Part shown: one piece after another, positions 8,554-21,481 of the stretch | Layout: each line of letters opens with the position of its first letter | How positions within the stretch are numbered: the stretch's first letter is position 1 | Source of the DNA: VXNF01 sp965116465 | Lineage (GTDB): Bacteria > Actinomycetota > Acidimicrobiia > Acidimicrobiales > CATQHL01 | Length of the DNA: 64,000 bases | Direction: 5' to 3' | NCBI GenBank assembly: GCA_965116465.1 | Contig: OZ220687.1 | Coordinates: 868,001 to 932,000, forward strand | Translations under genes and position numbers: made by a program | Notes under the pieces: model-generated | Database searches by the model: none | Told to the model about the DNA's origin: nothing | Seen by the model: only the letters and a program-made list of their open reading frames with translations

Positions 8554-8950
8554 TCCCCCAATCTAGAGCGGCGCCGGGGATTCCAGTGGGTAGCGAAATG
8601 TACGAGGAACACCCAATTGGCAAGTCCGGGCGACGAGACGACAGTCGAGGCTGGGCGAGGAGTTCCCTATCCGTGGCGACTGCACGCCGCACGAACCGAA
8701 CATGTACCCATTCCACGCCCGCGCGGGAACTCCTCGTCGCTTCCGACCCTGACTTCAGAAGAGTCCGGCCCATTGTGAGAGGGCGGTCGGTCACGATAAA
8801 CCGCAGCATATGCATGAGCCACGACGCTCTAGCCGCGGAGCCTCACAACAGCAGCGGTGCTCACAACCCTGCCTCGAGTAGCCAGGTGGCAGTGCCCCAG
8901 CGTGCTGCCCGCTGGCGCGTACGTTGGACAAGTCACGGGAGGAGACCATC
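8554..8950. other. Intergenic region with a 12-bp inverted repeat
   Basis: No gene is seen between the divergent Abi-C-like and membrane-protein genes. CGAGGAGTTCCC at 8656-8667 is perfectly inverted at 8725-8736 with 57 bp between. A GGAGGAG ribosome-binding site just before 8951 belongs to the next gene. The inverted repeat could be a regulator site, a long stem or a scar. Confidence 0.4.
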
Positions 8951-9484
8951 ATGGCCGATGCAGATGACGTCACGCGTCAGCCCTCAAACACACCAGACCG
9001 TGCGGCGTATCGACTGGGATACGAAGCCGCCAAGGAACTGATCGCCCACGAACTCGAGACGGTCAGGTCCTACCAGGGACGGTCAGTCGTTCTGCTCTCC
9101 GTTACGGCGGTCGTGGTCGGCATCGGGATAGGAGGCCCAGGCGGCGCGGGACTTGCATCCGCAACGGGATGCTGGCAGCTCATCGGGTGGCAACTCGTGA
9201 CCCTGGGACTGCTGTCGAGTCTCGTCGGTGCTCTGTCGCTAAACCGACCCCTGAAGGGAGCATTCGACCCGCTTCCTCGGTCGTTCGTAACGATCTATGG
9301 AGATGACGTGAAGCGGTACCCCACCAACGACGACGCGTACCGCGCGATGGCTCTCGACGGCGCCCAAGCGTCTAACAGTGTCCGGGAACTCTGCCGGAAG
9401 CGTTGCCGGTGGCTCTGGGCAAGCCTGGCCGGGCCTCCCCTTGCCGTGGCCGGACTTGCTGTACTCTGGGCTAGTGCGTACTAG
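8951..9484 (+). CDS. Small membrane protein, effector-like
   Basis: A 177-residue protein with an amphipathic N terminus and three hydrophobic segments: about 43-62 (VVLLSVTAVVVGIGIGG), about 76-97 (LIGWQLVTLGLLSSLVGALS) and about 155-175 at the C terminus. The middle soluble part contains a DD...R pattern but no catalytic motif I know. The layout resembles SLATT/Pycsar-type membrane effectors, which permeabilise membranes on signal. No nucleotide cyclase or TIR partner is adjacent, so the role stays open. ATG 8951 is preferred over 8924 because GGGAGGAG lies 7-10 bases upstream. Confidence 0.6.
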   Translation: MADADDVTRQPSNTPDRAAYRLGYEAAKELIAHELETVRSYQGRSVVLLSVTAVVVGIGIGGPGGAGLASATGCWQLIGWQLVTLGLLSSLVGALSLNRPLKGAFDPLPRSFVTIYGDDVKRYPTNDDAYRAMALDGAQASNSVRELCRKRCRWLWASLAGPPLAVAGLAVLWASAY

Positions 9485-9638
9485 TGATACACCTCCAGAT
9501 CCTGAGACCCCTTCCGAGACACCGCCGGGGGCCGACCCGCCGGTCGAGCCGGAGGTTGCTCCACCAAGCCTGTGGGGCGACCCAGACCAAATCCGCGCCG
9601 AGCCAGACTTGAGCCACATCCGCTTCAACAAGGGCTAG
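9474..9638 (+). CDS. Proline-rich small protein overlapping the membrane gene
   Basis: A possible 54-residue protein from GTG 9474, overlapping the end of the membrane-protein gene by 11 bases. It is very rich in Pro, Asp and Glu in its first half and ends DPDQIRAEPDLSHIRFNKG. There is no domain. The overlapping position would allow translational coupling. The composition could also be chance in GC-rich DNA, so this is a tentative call. Confidence 0.3.
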   Translation: MRTSDTPPDPETPSETPPGADPPVEPEVAPPSLWGDPDQIRAEPDLSHIRFNKG

Positions 9639-9830
9639 ATCCCGCGCCACTCCAGGTGCGTGCGACACCGCGTTTCGCGTTCACACCGCCGGCGGCCGAG
9701 GCACCCGGTGGTCCTGCTCCCGTAGTGGTCCCCACCACATCGGCGCGCGGCAGCGACCCAACTGTCAGTCAATTCGTACTGCCACCCGCTCAGCCGGCTC
9801 GCCGAAGGCGCTTAGGCCAGCCGCGCCCCA

Positions 9831-10046
9831 TCACGGACCCGCTCGTCCTGCCGTTGGCTTACCTTCCTCCCACTCCTTGGCTGCCTCGCGCGTTGTTCGG
9901 CGCCCGACCTGCTGAATGTTGCCCTCGCCATGCTGACGCCGGAGTTCGCCCTCCCGACGCTCAAGATTGTTGGTGATACCCGAATGCTTGATGCGCCCAT
10001 CTGGGCCAACGTAGCGGTACTTGTAGGTGTCCCTCTCTGCTCCCAT
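9831..10046 (-). CDS. GIY-YIG-like small protein
   Basis: A 71-residue protein. It has YKYRYVGPDGRIKHSGITNN, then LERREGELRRQHG, an ordering that resembles the start of a GIY-YIG fold (Y..Yvg....kik.Gitnnl.rRe.el) and continues with a QVGRRTTREAA.EWE segment. It is shorter than classical GIY-YIG nucleases and the catalytic Glu is uncertain. Several overlapping frames exist here; this one has the coherent family-like pattern. It stands alone on the minus strand upstream of the type ISP gene. Confidence 0.5.
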   Translation of the reverse strand: MGAERDTYKYRYVGPDGRIKHSGITNNLERREGELRRQHGEGNIQQVGRRTTREAAKEWEEGKPTAGRAGP

Positions 10047-10442
10047 CGCAGCCTCCTTCGCTGAGTCGAATTACACGTCTGCAAGTAGGGTAGCGTCGCG
10101 TTTTCCCTGCGGACACGCCCCGGCTCGGTCGACGTGGAGCATCTGGTCCCCGACCGCCTCCTCTCAAGTTGGCCACCTCCGAAGCGGGCCTAGAGATCAA
10201 TCCAATACGGACGGGGAGCAAACTCCGGGATGGTCCCCATGGAGGCTTGGGGAAAATGTTTGCATCTTTCTTAACATTCGTTGCCCGAAAGCGTCCTCAT
10301 TGTGTCGATCGCCTCTCAGGTTCCAGGGCCAACGGCACTGCTACCGTTGCGGGCCCGGCAATGAATCCTCCAACCAGAAGGGCGCGGCGAGACTCCGAGG
10401 GTCTTGAGGATCGGACCGCGGAATGGGGCGGGAAGGCGCACA
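10047..10442. other. Upstream region of the type ISP gene
   Basis: No gene is seen. A locally AT-richer stretch holds AATGTT...AACATT (10255-10278), a 6-bp inverted repeat with a 12-base spacer. It is about 165 bp before the type ISP start and is a candidate promoter or operator region. GGGAAGG at about 10430-10437 precedes the chosen GTG. Confidence 0.35.
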
Positions 10443-14866
<4,424 letters not shown>

Positions 14867-14870
<4 letters not shown>

Positions 14871-14983
14871 CGAGCCCATCGAGCATGTCGGTATTCGGCA
14901 CCCTGGCGACGACGACGCTTCCGGACCTTCACACGATGGGTCCCGGTCAACAGAGTCGCACCGTACCTCGGAGGTCATCTTGA
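14867..14983 (+). CDS. Tail unit 2: alternative C terminus or 38-residue mini-ORF
   Basis: Bases 14867-14870 read GTGA: the TGA ends tail 1 and the GTG can start this frame. The product would be MTSPSSMSVFGTLATTTLPD followed by HTMGPG and a QQSR...PRRSS end. It repeats the last segment of the type ISP methylase part. It is also read as the C terminus of the large enzyme if the AG tract loses one unit. Whether it is used as a fused tail, a coupled peptide or both cannot be told from sequence. Confidence 0.5.
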
Positions 14984-15099
14984 TCACCGGCGCCTCCAAT
15001 ACCACGTTCCAAGCATTCGCAACCGACAGGCTGCCGGATCTAGCCGCCGTCAAGGGCTCGCAGCAAACGCGCGTAATTCCTCGAAGGCAGCCATCATGA
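14980..15099 (+). CDS. Tail unit 3: alternative C terminus or 39-residue mini-ORF
   Basis: Bases 14980-14983 read TTGA, overlapping the stop of unit 2 with a possible TTG start. The frame encodes ITGASNTTFQAFATDRLPDL then a QQTR.IPRRQPS end. It stops at 15097-15099, overlapping the ATG of the specificity gene (ATGA). It becomes the C terminus of the type ISP enzyme if the AG tract gains one unit (or loses two). In that state translation would end directly on the start codon of the downstream subunit. Confidence 0.5.
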   Translation: MITGASNTTFQAFATDRLPDLAAVKGSQQTRVIPRRQPS

Positions 15100-15806
15100 G
15101 CAGCACGATCGAAGCCCCCGACTTCGGCTTCGAGAATTTGTCTTCGGGCAACGGAGATAACGTCACCGATTGGTGTCTGGATCAGTTCCAGGCCCACTAT
15201 GGCGACGAGTCCATCACGAAAGACGACATCTGGGAGTACCTGTACGGCGTGATGCACGCCCCCGACTGGCGCGAAAAGTACAAACACGACTTGCAGCGCA
15301 ACCTCCCGCGAGTGCCGTTCGCCCCGGACTTTGAGGCGTTCCGGGCAGCAGGCCGCGAACTGATGGACCTGCATATCGACTACGAAGACGTCCCCGAGCA
15401 CCCGGTGGACTGCCACCTTGACGGCGCGATCGACAACCACGGCGCCGCGGACCTGACCGCTGATCCCGGTGCATATCGAATTGAGAAGCTCGCATGGGGC
15501 AAGGGCGCGAACCGGACCCCAGACCGCAGCGTGCTCGCGATCAACTCGCGCTGCCACCTCGTCGGAATCCCCGACGCCGCTCATGAGTACACCATCTCGG
15601 GACGATCCCCACTGCAATGGGCCATCGACAGCCTCCGACACAAGGACGACAAGAAATCAGGCATCAACGACGACCCGAACGAATGGGATGACTGGGCAGA
15701 CGAGCCCTACAACCTGATCCGCCACCTGCGGCGACTCGTGCATGTATCCGTCGAGAGCACCCGCATCATCAATGAACTGCCGCCATCACTGCCGAGTATG
15801 GGCTGA
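15096..15806 (+). CDS. Type ISP specificity (C-terminal) domain encoded as a separate protein
   Basis: A 236-residue protein containing VTDWCLDQFQAHYGD, ITKDDIWEYLYGVMHAPDWRE, LPRVPF and FRAAGRELMDLHIDYE. This is the well-known C-terminal block of type ISP enzymes, normally fused behind the methylase domain and tied to target recognition. Here it starts at ATG 15096, overlapping the stop of tail unit 3, with GAAGG 11-15 bases upstream. Between the large enzyme and this gene the main frame is interrupted only by the TGA at 14868. A two-subunit enzyme, or coupling controlled by the AG tract, is inferred. Confidence 0.85.
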   Translation: MSSTIEAPDFGFENLSSGNGDNVTDWCLDQFQAHYGDESITKDDIWEYLYGVMHAPDWREKYKHDLQRNLPRVPFAPDFEAFRAAGRELMDLHIDYEDVPEHPVDCHLDGAIDNHGAADLTADPGAYRIEKLAWGKGANRTPDRSVLAINSRCHLVGIPDAAHEYTISGRSPLQWAIDSLRHKDDKKSGINDDPNEWDDWADEPYNLIRHLRRLVHVSVESTRIINELPPSLPSMG

Positions 15807-15909
15807 TCGCCGTCTCCGCAACTCCAGCCACGACCCACCCGAACGCTCGTCTACGCCGGCAAACTTGCTCGATGACATCTGGTTCGTGACCATTCGAGTC
15901 CCGAAGTGG

Positions 15910-18645
15910 CTAGCAGACCTTGGCGTTGCAGATCGCGCGAACCTCGCATGAGCGGCATCTTGCGCCCGGAGCTGGATGGAACTCCCGGTTACGGATTCTG
16001 ACTGCGGCCTCCTCAACGATCGCTTCGGCCGACGCGATGCTGCTCGCATCGACGGCAACACCATCACGCGTGCCGTTTAGGTCGTGGAGGTAAGCGCCCC
16101 GAACGTCGAGCCCTTCCCGACGACCAGCGTCGGTGTACACCTGAAGCTGCAGCTGGTACGGCGCGGCGTCGCCGTCCGTTGATGTCTTGTAGTCGACAAT
16201 CGCAAGCCCGGACGGCACACCCCCTTCCTTATCCAGGATCACGTCGGCCCGGCCTGACACAGCGATCCCGTCAAGGCGGAGTTCGAAGGGCCGCTCGGTC
16301 TCCCACACCCGGTAGAGGTCTGCTTCGTGGTTCTCGACGTAGTTCCCGACGAGGCGCCGCGCGGCGTCTTTCATCACGCGGTGTGCGGCCTTGTTCGCAG
16401 CTGGCAGGAAGAAGTGATCTTTGAGCATCTGGTCGAGCTCGATCTCAGTCGGGACATGTCCTGCAGCTTGAGTGTGCTCGGCGACCCGCCGGAGGAGATG
16501 ATGTACCGCCTTGCCATAGCCGAGTTCGGGTGCCAACCGTGGCTGGAACCCGAACAGGTTGCGCAACCGGTATGCCAAACCGCAGTCAAGGAACGACGCA
16601 AGCTCGCTGAACGTGATCGCCAGCATGTCTTCGCTTCCGTCGGACTGCGCTTCGATCGATGGGAGCACGATGTCGTCCGGGTCGATGTAGTGATACGCGA
16701 GTTCCTCCCAATACGGACTCGGCTGCACTGACCGTTTTGTGACTCGTTCGTGACGCGAAATCGACACCCAGTCCCGCGCTCGCGTTGCCGCAACGTAGAA
16801 AAGGCGGCGTTCGTCCGCATCAGATCCTTCGTATCGGGCGGCGGCGAATAGCGTGCGGGGCACTAGCCATTCCTGCTCTCGACCTGTGTACGACGACGGG
16901 AAACGCCTTGCAGTCATCGACGGCACGAATACTGCAGGCCACTCGAGCCCCTTGGCACGGTGCACGGTGGTGACATCGACCGCGTCCAAGGTCAAGTCCG
17001 GTTCGGCGTCGAATCCCTCGTACTCGCCGAGGGCATAGTTCACGATGTGAATCGCGAGGTTCTTGTAGTACCACGCACCGCCCCACTCGCCGCCGACCTG
17101 CTCGCCATGGACGTCAGCGTCCCGACGCGCGCGACGCCGGACGCTCTCGTAATCGGCCAAGAGTGACGTGAATCGAGCCAGCGTGCCGAGCGCGTTGAGG
17201 CGCACGCGATTGTCGAAGTCCCAGTCGCGAACCTCAAGCACGTCGAGCAGTTCGTAGAACTCACCGACGAGATCCGCGGTTCGGTCCTCGTTGCGGGAGT
17301 GGGCCAACCACGCGGTGAGCAGCTTCTTGACTTGGTTCTCGTGCGCCTCGCCTCGAAGTTCAAAGACCGTCGAGTACTCCTGTAGCAGTTGGGCAAGTTC
17401 GACTTGTTCCCCGTGCTGGAAGGGCTCCCGCCAATCGACACCACTCAGCCAACAGTAGGTCCTGCCCAACACAATCGTTTCGGGCTGCTCGAAGAGTCCC
17501 GTACGACCGCCGGGCTGAACCGGCACACCGAACGTGTTGAACTGCTCAAGGAGGCGGGGATAAGCAGATCTTGAACGAACAAGAACGCCAATATCCCTGA
17601 ATGGAACCCCAGCGTCGTTCAGACCGAGGACCAGACTCGTGATCCACCTAGCTTCTGCCCTCTCATCCTCCCCATCCCATACGACCACACGCGGATCAGA
17701 CCCGTCGATGGGACGAGTGGCACTCATCTCCTTCTCAAGGCGATCGGGGATCGACTGAGCGAACCCGTTAGCCGCCTCGACGATCTCGGGCCGACTTCGC
17801 CGGTTCATCGAGATCTCGAATCTTGTCACCGGTGCGTAGCGGCTCGCGAACGTGACGATGTTGTCCACGTCGGACCCTCGCCACTGGTAGATGGCCTGGT
17901 CGTCGTCTCCGACGACGCACAATTCCGTGTTGGGACCCGTGAGCCGCCGGATGAGTTCCTCTTGAGCAGGATTGACATCTTGGTACTCATCGACGATCAG
18001 GAAGCGAAGCGTCTCGTGTGCTCGTCGAGCAACGGGCGGTCGCCCAAGCTCTCGGACTGCCTGACGGATTTGCTGGCCGTAAGTGAGGAGGCGATATCGA
18101 TCGAGGGTGTCGTAATAGTTCTCGACGACTGCCCGAACCTCGTCGGGCAGATCGTCGAGGTCGAGTAGTTCGTTCTCAACGACCGCGACGCTTCGGAGGA
18201 ATGTGCTGACTGAGGCGAATAGGCGGTTGTCCGGATCGAACTGGCGAACGTCGAGTCTCCAAGCCTCCCGGCTGACGAAGGCGGCGAGTTGATTCTCGTC
18301 GAGGACATCGTAGGTCTCGTACTGGGGCACATGCTGCTGGAGTAGCCGAAAGCAGTAGGAGTGAATCGTGCCGACGAAGAGGCCATTGAGCCGGTCGAGG
18401 AAGTCGCGCCCCAATCGCGTCGCGACTCGTGCCTCGATTCGCTCCTTCAGCTCTGCCGCGGCACGCTCGGTAAATGTGAACGCGACGATGGCATCGGGGC
18501 GAACTCCGCCGGCCAGAAGATGGGCGATCCGCTGTGAGACGACTTCAGTCTTGCCAGAGCCGGCCGACGCAATGATCTGCATGTGGGTGCCACGATGCTG
18601 AACCGCTCTCAGAGCATCTCCCTCAAGAATTGGCGCTTCGCGCAT
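15910..18645 (-). CDS. UvrD/Rep-type helicase fused to RecB-like nuclease
   Basis: A 911-residue protein. SF1 helicase motifs: ASAGSGKT near 26-33, TFTERAAAEL, VDEYQDVNPAQE (motif II), GDDDQAIYQWRG (III), TTVHRAKGLEWPAVF (V) and LFYVAATRARDW (VI). The last 200 residues have a PD-(D/E)XK nuclease (ADVILD, then AIVDYKTS) and a terminal Cys cluster (CRSCEVRAIC) like Cas4/AddB iron-sulfur nucleases. ATG 18645 sits just before the helicase core; an upstream ATG at 18711 adds 22 unconserved residues. It lies 263 bp behind the methyltransferase on the same strand and may extend the HerA-NurA-methyltransferase group. AddA-like repair is the alternative reading. Confidence 0.85.
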   Translation of the reverse strand: MREAPILEGDALRAVQHRGTHMQIIASAGSGKTEVVSQRIAHLLAGGVRPDAIVAFTFTERAAAELKERIEARVATRLGRDFLDRLNGLFVGTIHSYCFRLLQQHVPQYETYDVLDENQLAAFVSREAWRLDVRQFDPDNRLFASVSTFLRSVAVVENELLDLDDLPDEVRAVVENYYDTLDRYRLLTYGQQIRQAVRELGRPPVARRAHETLRFLIVDEYQDVNPAQEELIRRLTGPNTELCVVGDDDQAIYQWRGSDVDNIVTFASRYAPVTRFEISMNRRSRPEIVEAANGFAQSIPDRLEKEMSATRPIDGSDPRVVVWDGEDERAEARWITSLVLGLNDAGVPFRDIGVLVRSRSAYPRLLEQFNTFGVPVQPGGRTGLFEQPETIVLGRTYCWLSGVDWREPFQHGEQVELAQLLQEYSTVFELRGEAHENQVKKLLTAWLAHSRNEDRTADLVGEFYELLDVLEVRDWDFDNRVRLNALGTLARFTSLLADYESVRRRARRDADVHGEQVGGEWGGAWYYKNLAIHIVNYALGEYEGFDAEPDLTLDAVDVTTVHRAKGLEWPAVFVPSMTARRFPSSYTGREQEWLVPRTLFAAARYEGSDADERRLFYVAATRARDWVSISRHERVTKRSVQPSPYWEELAYHYIDPDDIVLPSIEAQSDGSEDMLAITFSELASFLDCGLAYRLRNLFGFQPRLAPELGYGKAVHHLLRRVAEHTQAAGHVPTEIELDQMLKDHFFLPAANKAAHRVMKDAARRLVGNYVENHEADLYRVWETERPFELRLDGIAVSGRADVILDKEGGVPSGLAIVDYKTSTDGDAAPYQLQLQVYTDAGRREGLDVRGAYLHDLNGTRDGVAVDASSIASAEAIVEEAAVRIRNREFHPAPGARCRSCEVRAICNAKVC

Positions 18646-18908
18646 GTCCCAACACCCTCTCGCTGATCTGCCGAACGCTTGGCAGACTTCACCGATGCTA
18701 CTACCGCTCACACATTCGGGGACTTGGAGAATTCGTGTCGTTGTTCGGTGCGGCCTGGCTCGGATCCGGTAGCGCGGAACTCCCGAAATCGTGCACTGCC
18801 CTCTAGTGGAGCGGCATCACTCGCCGGCGGATTGGGCGTATTCGACTACTACCGTGCACCACTCCGATAGCTCATGCGTGAGATGAGTCGGTCGATCCAA
18901 TGAGCGCT

Positions 18909-20096
18909 TCATCCGTCGCACGAGAGAGCCGGCGGCTCGCCCCCACTGGCCACGAGCGCGCCGGTGCCGAGCGCTGTCGTGGCTCTGGGGCGCACGAGCA
19001 GGTCCATCTCTCCGGGTTTCGCGGCCCGGTCGCCGTATAGCGACGTTTGGGTGGGCCTCCGGAACGGAGCCGGGCTCACGTCGACCTCTCGCCCATCGGC
19101 GATCTCGGTCAGGATCGGGAGTACGACGTCGAACGTTCGCTCGCGAGCGTCGCAGCGCACCAGCCACGCCGCATCGGGGTGTGCTCTCCGTACCGTCGCT
19201 GAGAACACTCGACGCAGCATCGTCCGGTACGCGGCCAAGTCGACGTGTTTCTGCTTAGAGTTCCATTTCGGCAAGGCGGGGCCCTCCCCGATCGCCCACA
19301 GCCTCAACCAACTGTCGGCTCTGTAGTCCGTCACCGCGCTATATGGGGGCGATGTCACTACTAGGCGGGCTGGTCTGGTCGCTGGCTCCAGGTCGGTGGC
19401 CGAGTCGCCGAGGGTCACGGTCACACCGCTGCTGTGGGAACTCTCGGGGATTCCTTTGCGGTACCGCCAGTCGACTCTGGCGTTGAGGAAGCTGACGGGG
19501 TCAACTTCGGGGGGTGTGCCGTAGCCGTTGTCGTTCCACCAGCGCACGCAGTAGCCCGGCGACATGGCCCGGCAGTGTCGCATCTGGTTCGAGAGCCCCT
19601 GGGGGATCTTGCTGTGCAGGTAGTGGAGGATCAACGCGGCGACTGTGCGGTCGGTGGTGTCGTGTCGCCATCGCAGTTCGCGGCGAGCGGCGTGCAGGAA
19701 GCCCAGCACGGTCCGGCAGAACGCAAGCGTCTGGAACTCCGATCTGGGTTCGCGGTCCGCTGGCGAGGCGGACGCGGCGATTTCGCCGATTCGGTGTTTT
19801 ACGGTCCCTGGGTCAGGCGCCGGCGCTGTTTTGGTCGCGGCATACACCCAAGCGACCGGATTTATCTCGCAGCCGAGGGCGTCCCTGCCAGCGACCATGG
19901 CTGCATAGGGCGCGGTGCCTCGGCCGCAGAAAGGGTCCAAGACCAGGTCTCCGGGGTGGGTGAAGCGGCGTATAGCGTCCTGGACGAAGCTGAAGGGGAA
20001 CATCGCGTAATAGGGGCCCAGACGAGCCCACCGGGCCTCGGGGGTGGCGAACCCCACGCCACAGTCGGGCGTCGGCTTGGTTGCGGCGACTGTCAT
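18909..20096 (-). CDS. Amino-DNA methyltransferase (m4C/m6A type)
   Basis: A 395-residue protein with SAM motif DPFCGRGT at 54-61 and catalytic SPPY at 249-252, in that order, with a long helical insert between. The SPPY form is common in N4-cytosine enzymes but also occurs in N6-adenine ones, so the base is not assigned. ATG 20096 overlaps the stop of the NurA-like gene (ATGA), showing translational coupling; the open frame further upstream to 20846 is the shadow of that gene. In this context it probably marks self DNA for the HerA-NurA nuclease pair. Confidence 0.85.
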   Translation of the reverse strand: MTVAATKPTPDCGVGFATPEARWARLGPYYAMFPFSFVQDAIRRFTHPGDLVLDPFCGRGTAPYAAMVAGRDALGCEINPVAWVYAATKTAPAPDPGTVKHRIGEIAASASPADREPRSEFQTLAFCRTVLGFLHAARRELRWRHDTTDRTVAALILHYLHSKIPQGLSNQMRHCRAMSPGYCVRWWNDNGYGTPPEVDPVSFLNARVDWRYRKGIPESSHSSGVTVTLGDSATDLEPATRPARLVVTSPPYSAVTDYRADSWLRLWAIGEGPALPKWNSKQKHVDLAAYRTMLRRVFSATVRRAHPDAAWLVRCDARERTFDVVLPILTEIADGREVDVSPAPFRRPTQTSLYGDRAAKPGEMDLLVRPRATTALGTGALVASGGEPPALSCDG

Positions 20097-21481
20097 CGGT
20101 CCGAGAAGATAGAGGCCAATATCTCCGTGCCGCGGTGTAGCGGCACAGCGGCGTGCAGATGGGCCCGCGCCAGCGGGGCGAACCCGTCCTTGTATAGGTG
20201 GGTGCCCAACTCGTCGATGAGGTCCAGGGCGTCGCCAGCGCGCGGGTAGGCGCCCTCCTCCACACATGCCGGGTCTGCTCCCTGGGTGTTTACGATCGGC
20301 AGCGTCAAAGCGGCGTGTTGTCCGCTCTGCGACTTGTACATCAGGTGGCGGCCGTAGTAGGTCGCTTGCCCATAGGGCTTGGCGTCCGGCGGTCGCAAGG
20401 CGATGTGCTGGTGGATGTACCCGATGTCGGGGACCAGAACCGTGCCCGGCTGCAGTCGGCCGCGCTCGCCCCGGGCTGCGGACCAGTCCAGCGCCTCGAG
20501 GTGGTCCATGAAGATCCCGTGCTTCTCGACTCCTAACAGGAGCACTCCCGCTCCGCCCTTGTGCAGGGAGAGCCGGTGGAGCCGGGCTAGTTCGTCTTGT
20601 ACGTGCTTCTTGAGCCACGCTGCCATACCGAAGATGGCCAGCGGACCGTCCATGATGAATCCGATCCCGTCGAGCACGTCGAACCGGTCGTGCCTCTCGA
20701 ACCAGCGGATCAGGTTGACCATCGAGAGGTGCTCTACGACGATTCTCATCATCGTGAATGCCTGCTCGCTGCTGCCATAGTCCTCGAACCTCTCGTGGCA
20801 GCGCAGCGAGTCCGACAGGTACACCGTCTCTCCGCACGCTACGCAATTCGTCGGCTCAGACTGCGGCGTTACGTGCTGGTCGCAGGACTCACCCGGGCAC
20901 TGGATGGGAGCCGACCGGTCGTTGGTGATGGCTCGCAGAGTCTCCAGTAGGGTCTCGTGGTCGCCCGAGAGAGTCGCTCCACTGATCTCGCGGTGCACGA
21001 CTTGGCGGAAGAACCTCTTGGGGGTGTCCGCGCGGGCGGACTTGCCAATGACGTTGCGCCCGGGCAGCACGGCGCTGAGAGTGTTGCAGTTCTCGAGCTC
21101 TCGGACGGCGGCAGGGCTCGGGATCGGCTCGGCGACGTTCGTGCCGATTTGGGCCAGTTCCCGCAGCCTGGCCAACGCGATCACGACCGCTGCAATGTTC
21201 AGCAGCGACGCCTCCGCTCCTGGGTGGCCGTTCTCGACTCTCGATGTCACAGTCGAGCCGTCTATCGCGATAAGGCGCTTTACTCGTGTCGACCCGCGGC
21301 GCGGCGCGATGGTGGCGGGCAGGGTTCCGGCGGTGGTGGATGCTGACTTCTTGACTTCGCCGTCGAAGTCGCGCACGGCCGGGTTGTCGAGCAGTCGGGC
21401 CAGCGTGTGGCCCGTGGCGTACTCACCGTCGTAAGGCACCCTAGAGGCCGATCCCGGCTGTGGGGGCGTCGAAGACGTCAA
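20093..21481 (-). CDS. NurA-like nuclease domain protein
   Basis: A 462-residue protein. LIAIDGSTV near 69-77 carries the DGS motif of NurA 5'-3' nucleases, and FIMDGPLAIFG near 280-290 matches the second conserved Asp segment. A small zinc-ribbon-like insert (CPGESCDQH and CVACGE) lies around 195-220. The listed ATG overlaps the end of herA by 41 bases; a GTG at 21440, directly after the herA stop, is an equally possible start. NurA proteins work with the HerA translocase in end resection or, in islands, in predicted phage defence. The tight herA-nurA-methylase arrangement supports the latter. Confidence 0.75.
   Translation of the reverse strand: MTSSTPPQPGSASRVPYDGEYATGHTLARLLDNPAVRDFDGEVKKSASTTAGTLPATIAPRRGSTRVKRLIAIDGSTVTSRVENGHPGAEASLLNIAAVVIALARLRELAQIGTNVAEPIPSPAAVRELENCNTLSAVLPGRNVIGKSARADTPKRFFRQVVHREISGATLSGDHETLLETLRAITNDRSAPIQCPGESCDQHVTPQSEPTNCVACGETVYLSDSLRCHERFEDYGSSEQAFTMMRIVVEHLSMVNLIRWFERHDRFDVLDGIGFIMDGPLAIFGMAAWLKKHVQDELARLHRLSLHKGGAGVLLLGVEKHGIFMDHLEALDWSAARGERGRLQPGTVLVPDIGYIHQHIALRPPDAKPYGQATYYGRHLMYKSQSGQHAALTLPIVNTQGADPACVEEGAYPRAGDALDLIDELGTHLYKDGFAPLARAHLHAAVPLHRGTEILASIFSDR

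Noticed and set aside
18909..20846. 645-codon version of the methyltransferase
   Set aside because: The first 250 codons are the out-of-frame shadow of the NurA-like gene; the ATGA overlap at 20093-20096 gives a natural start.
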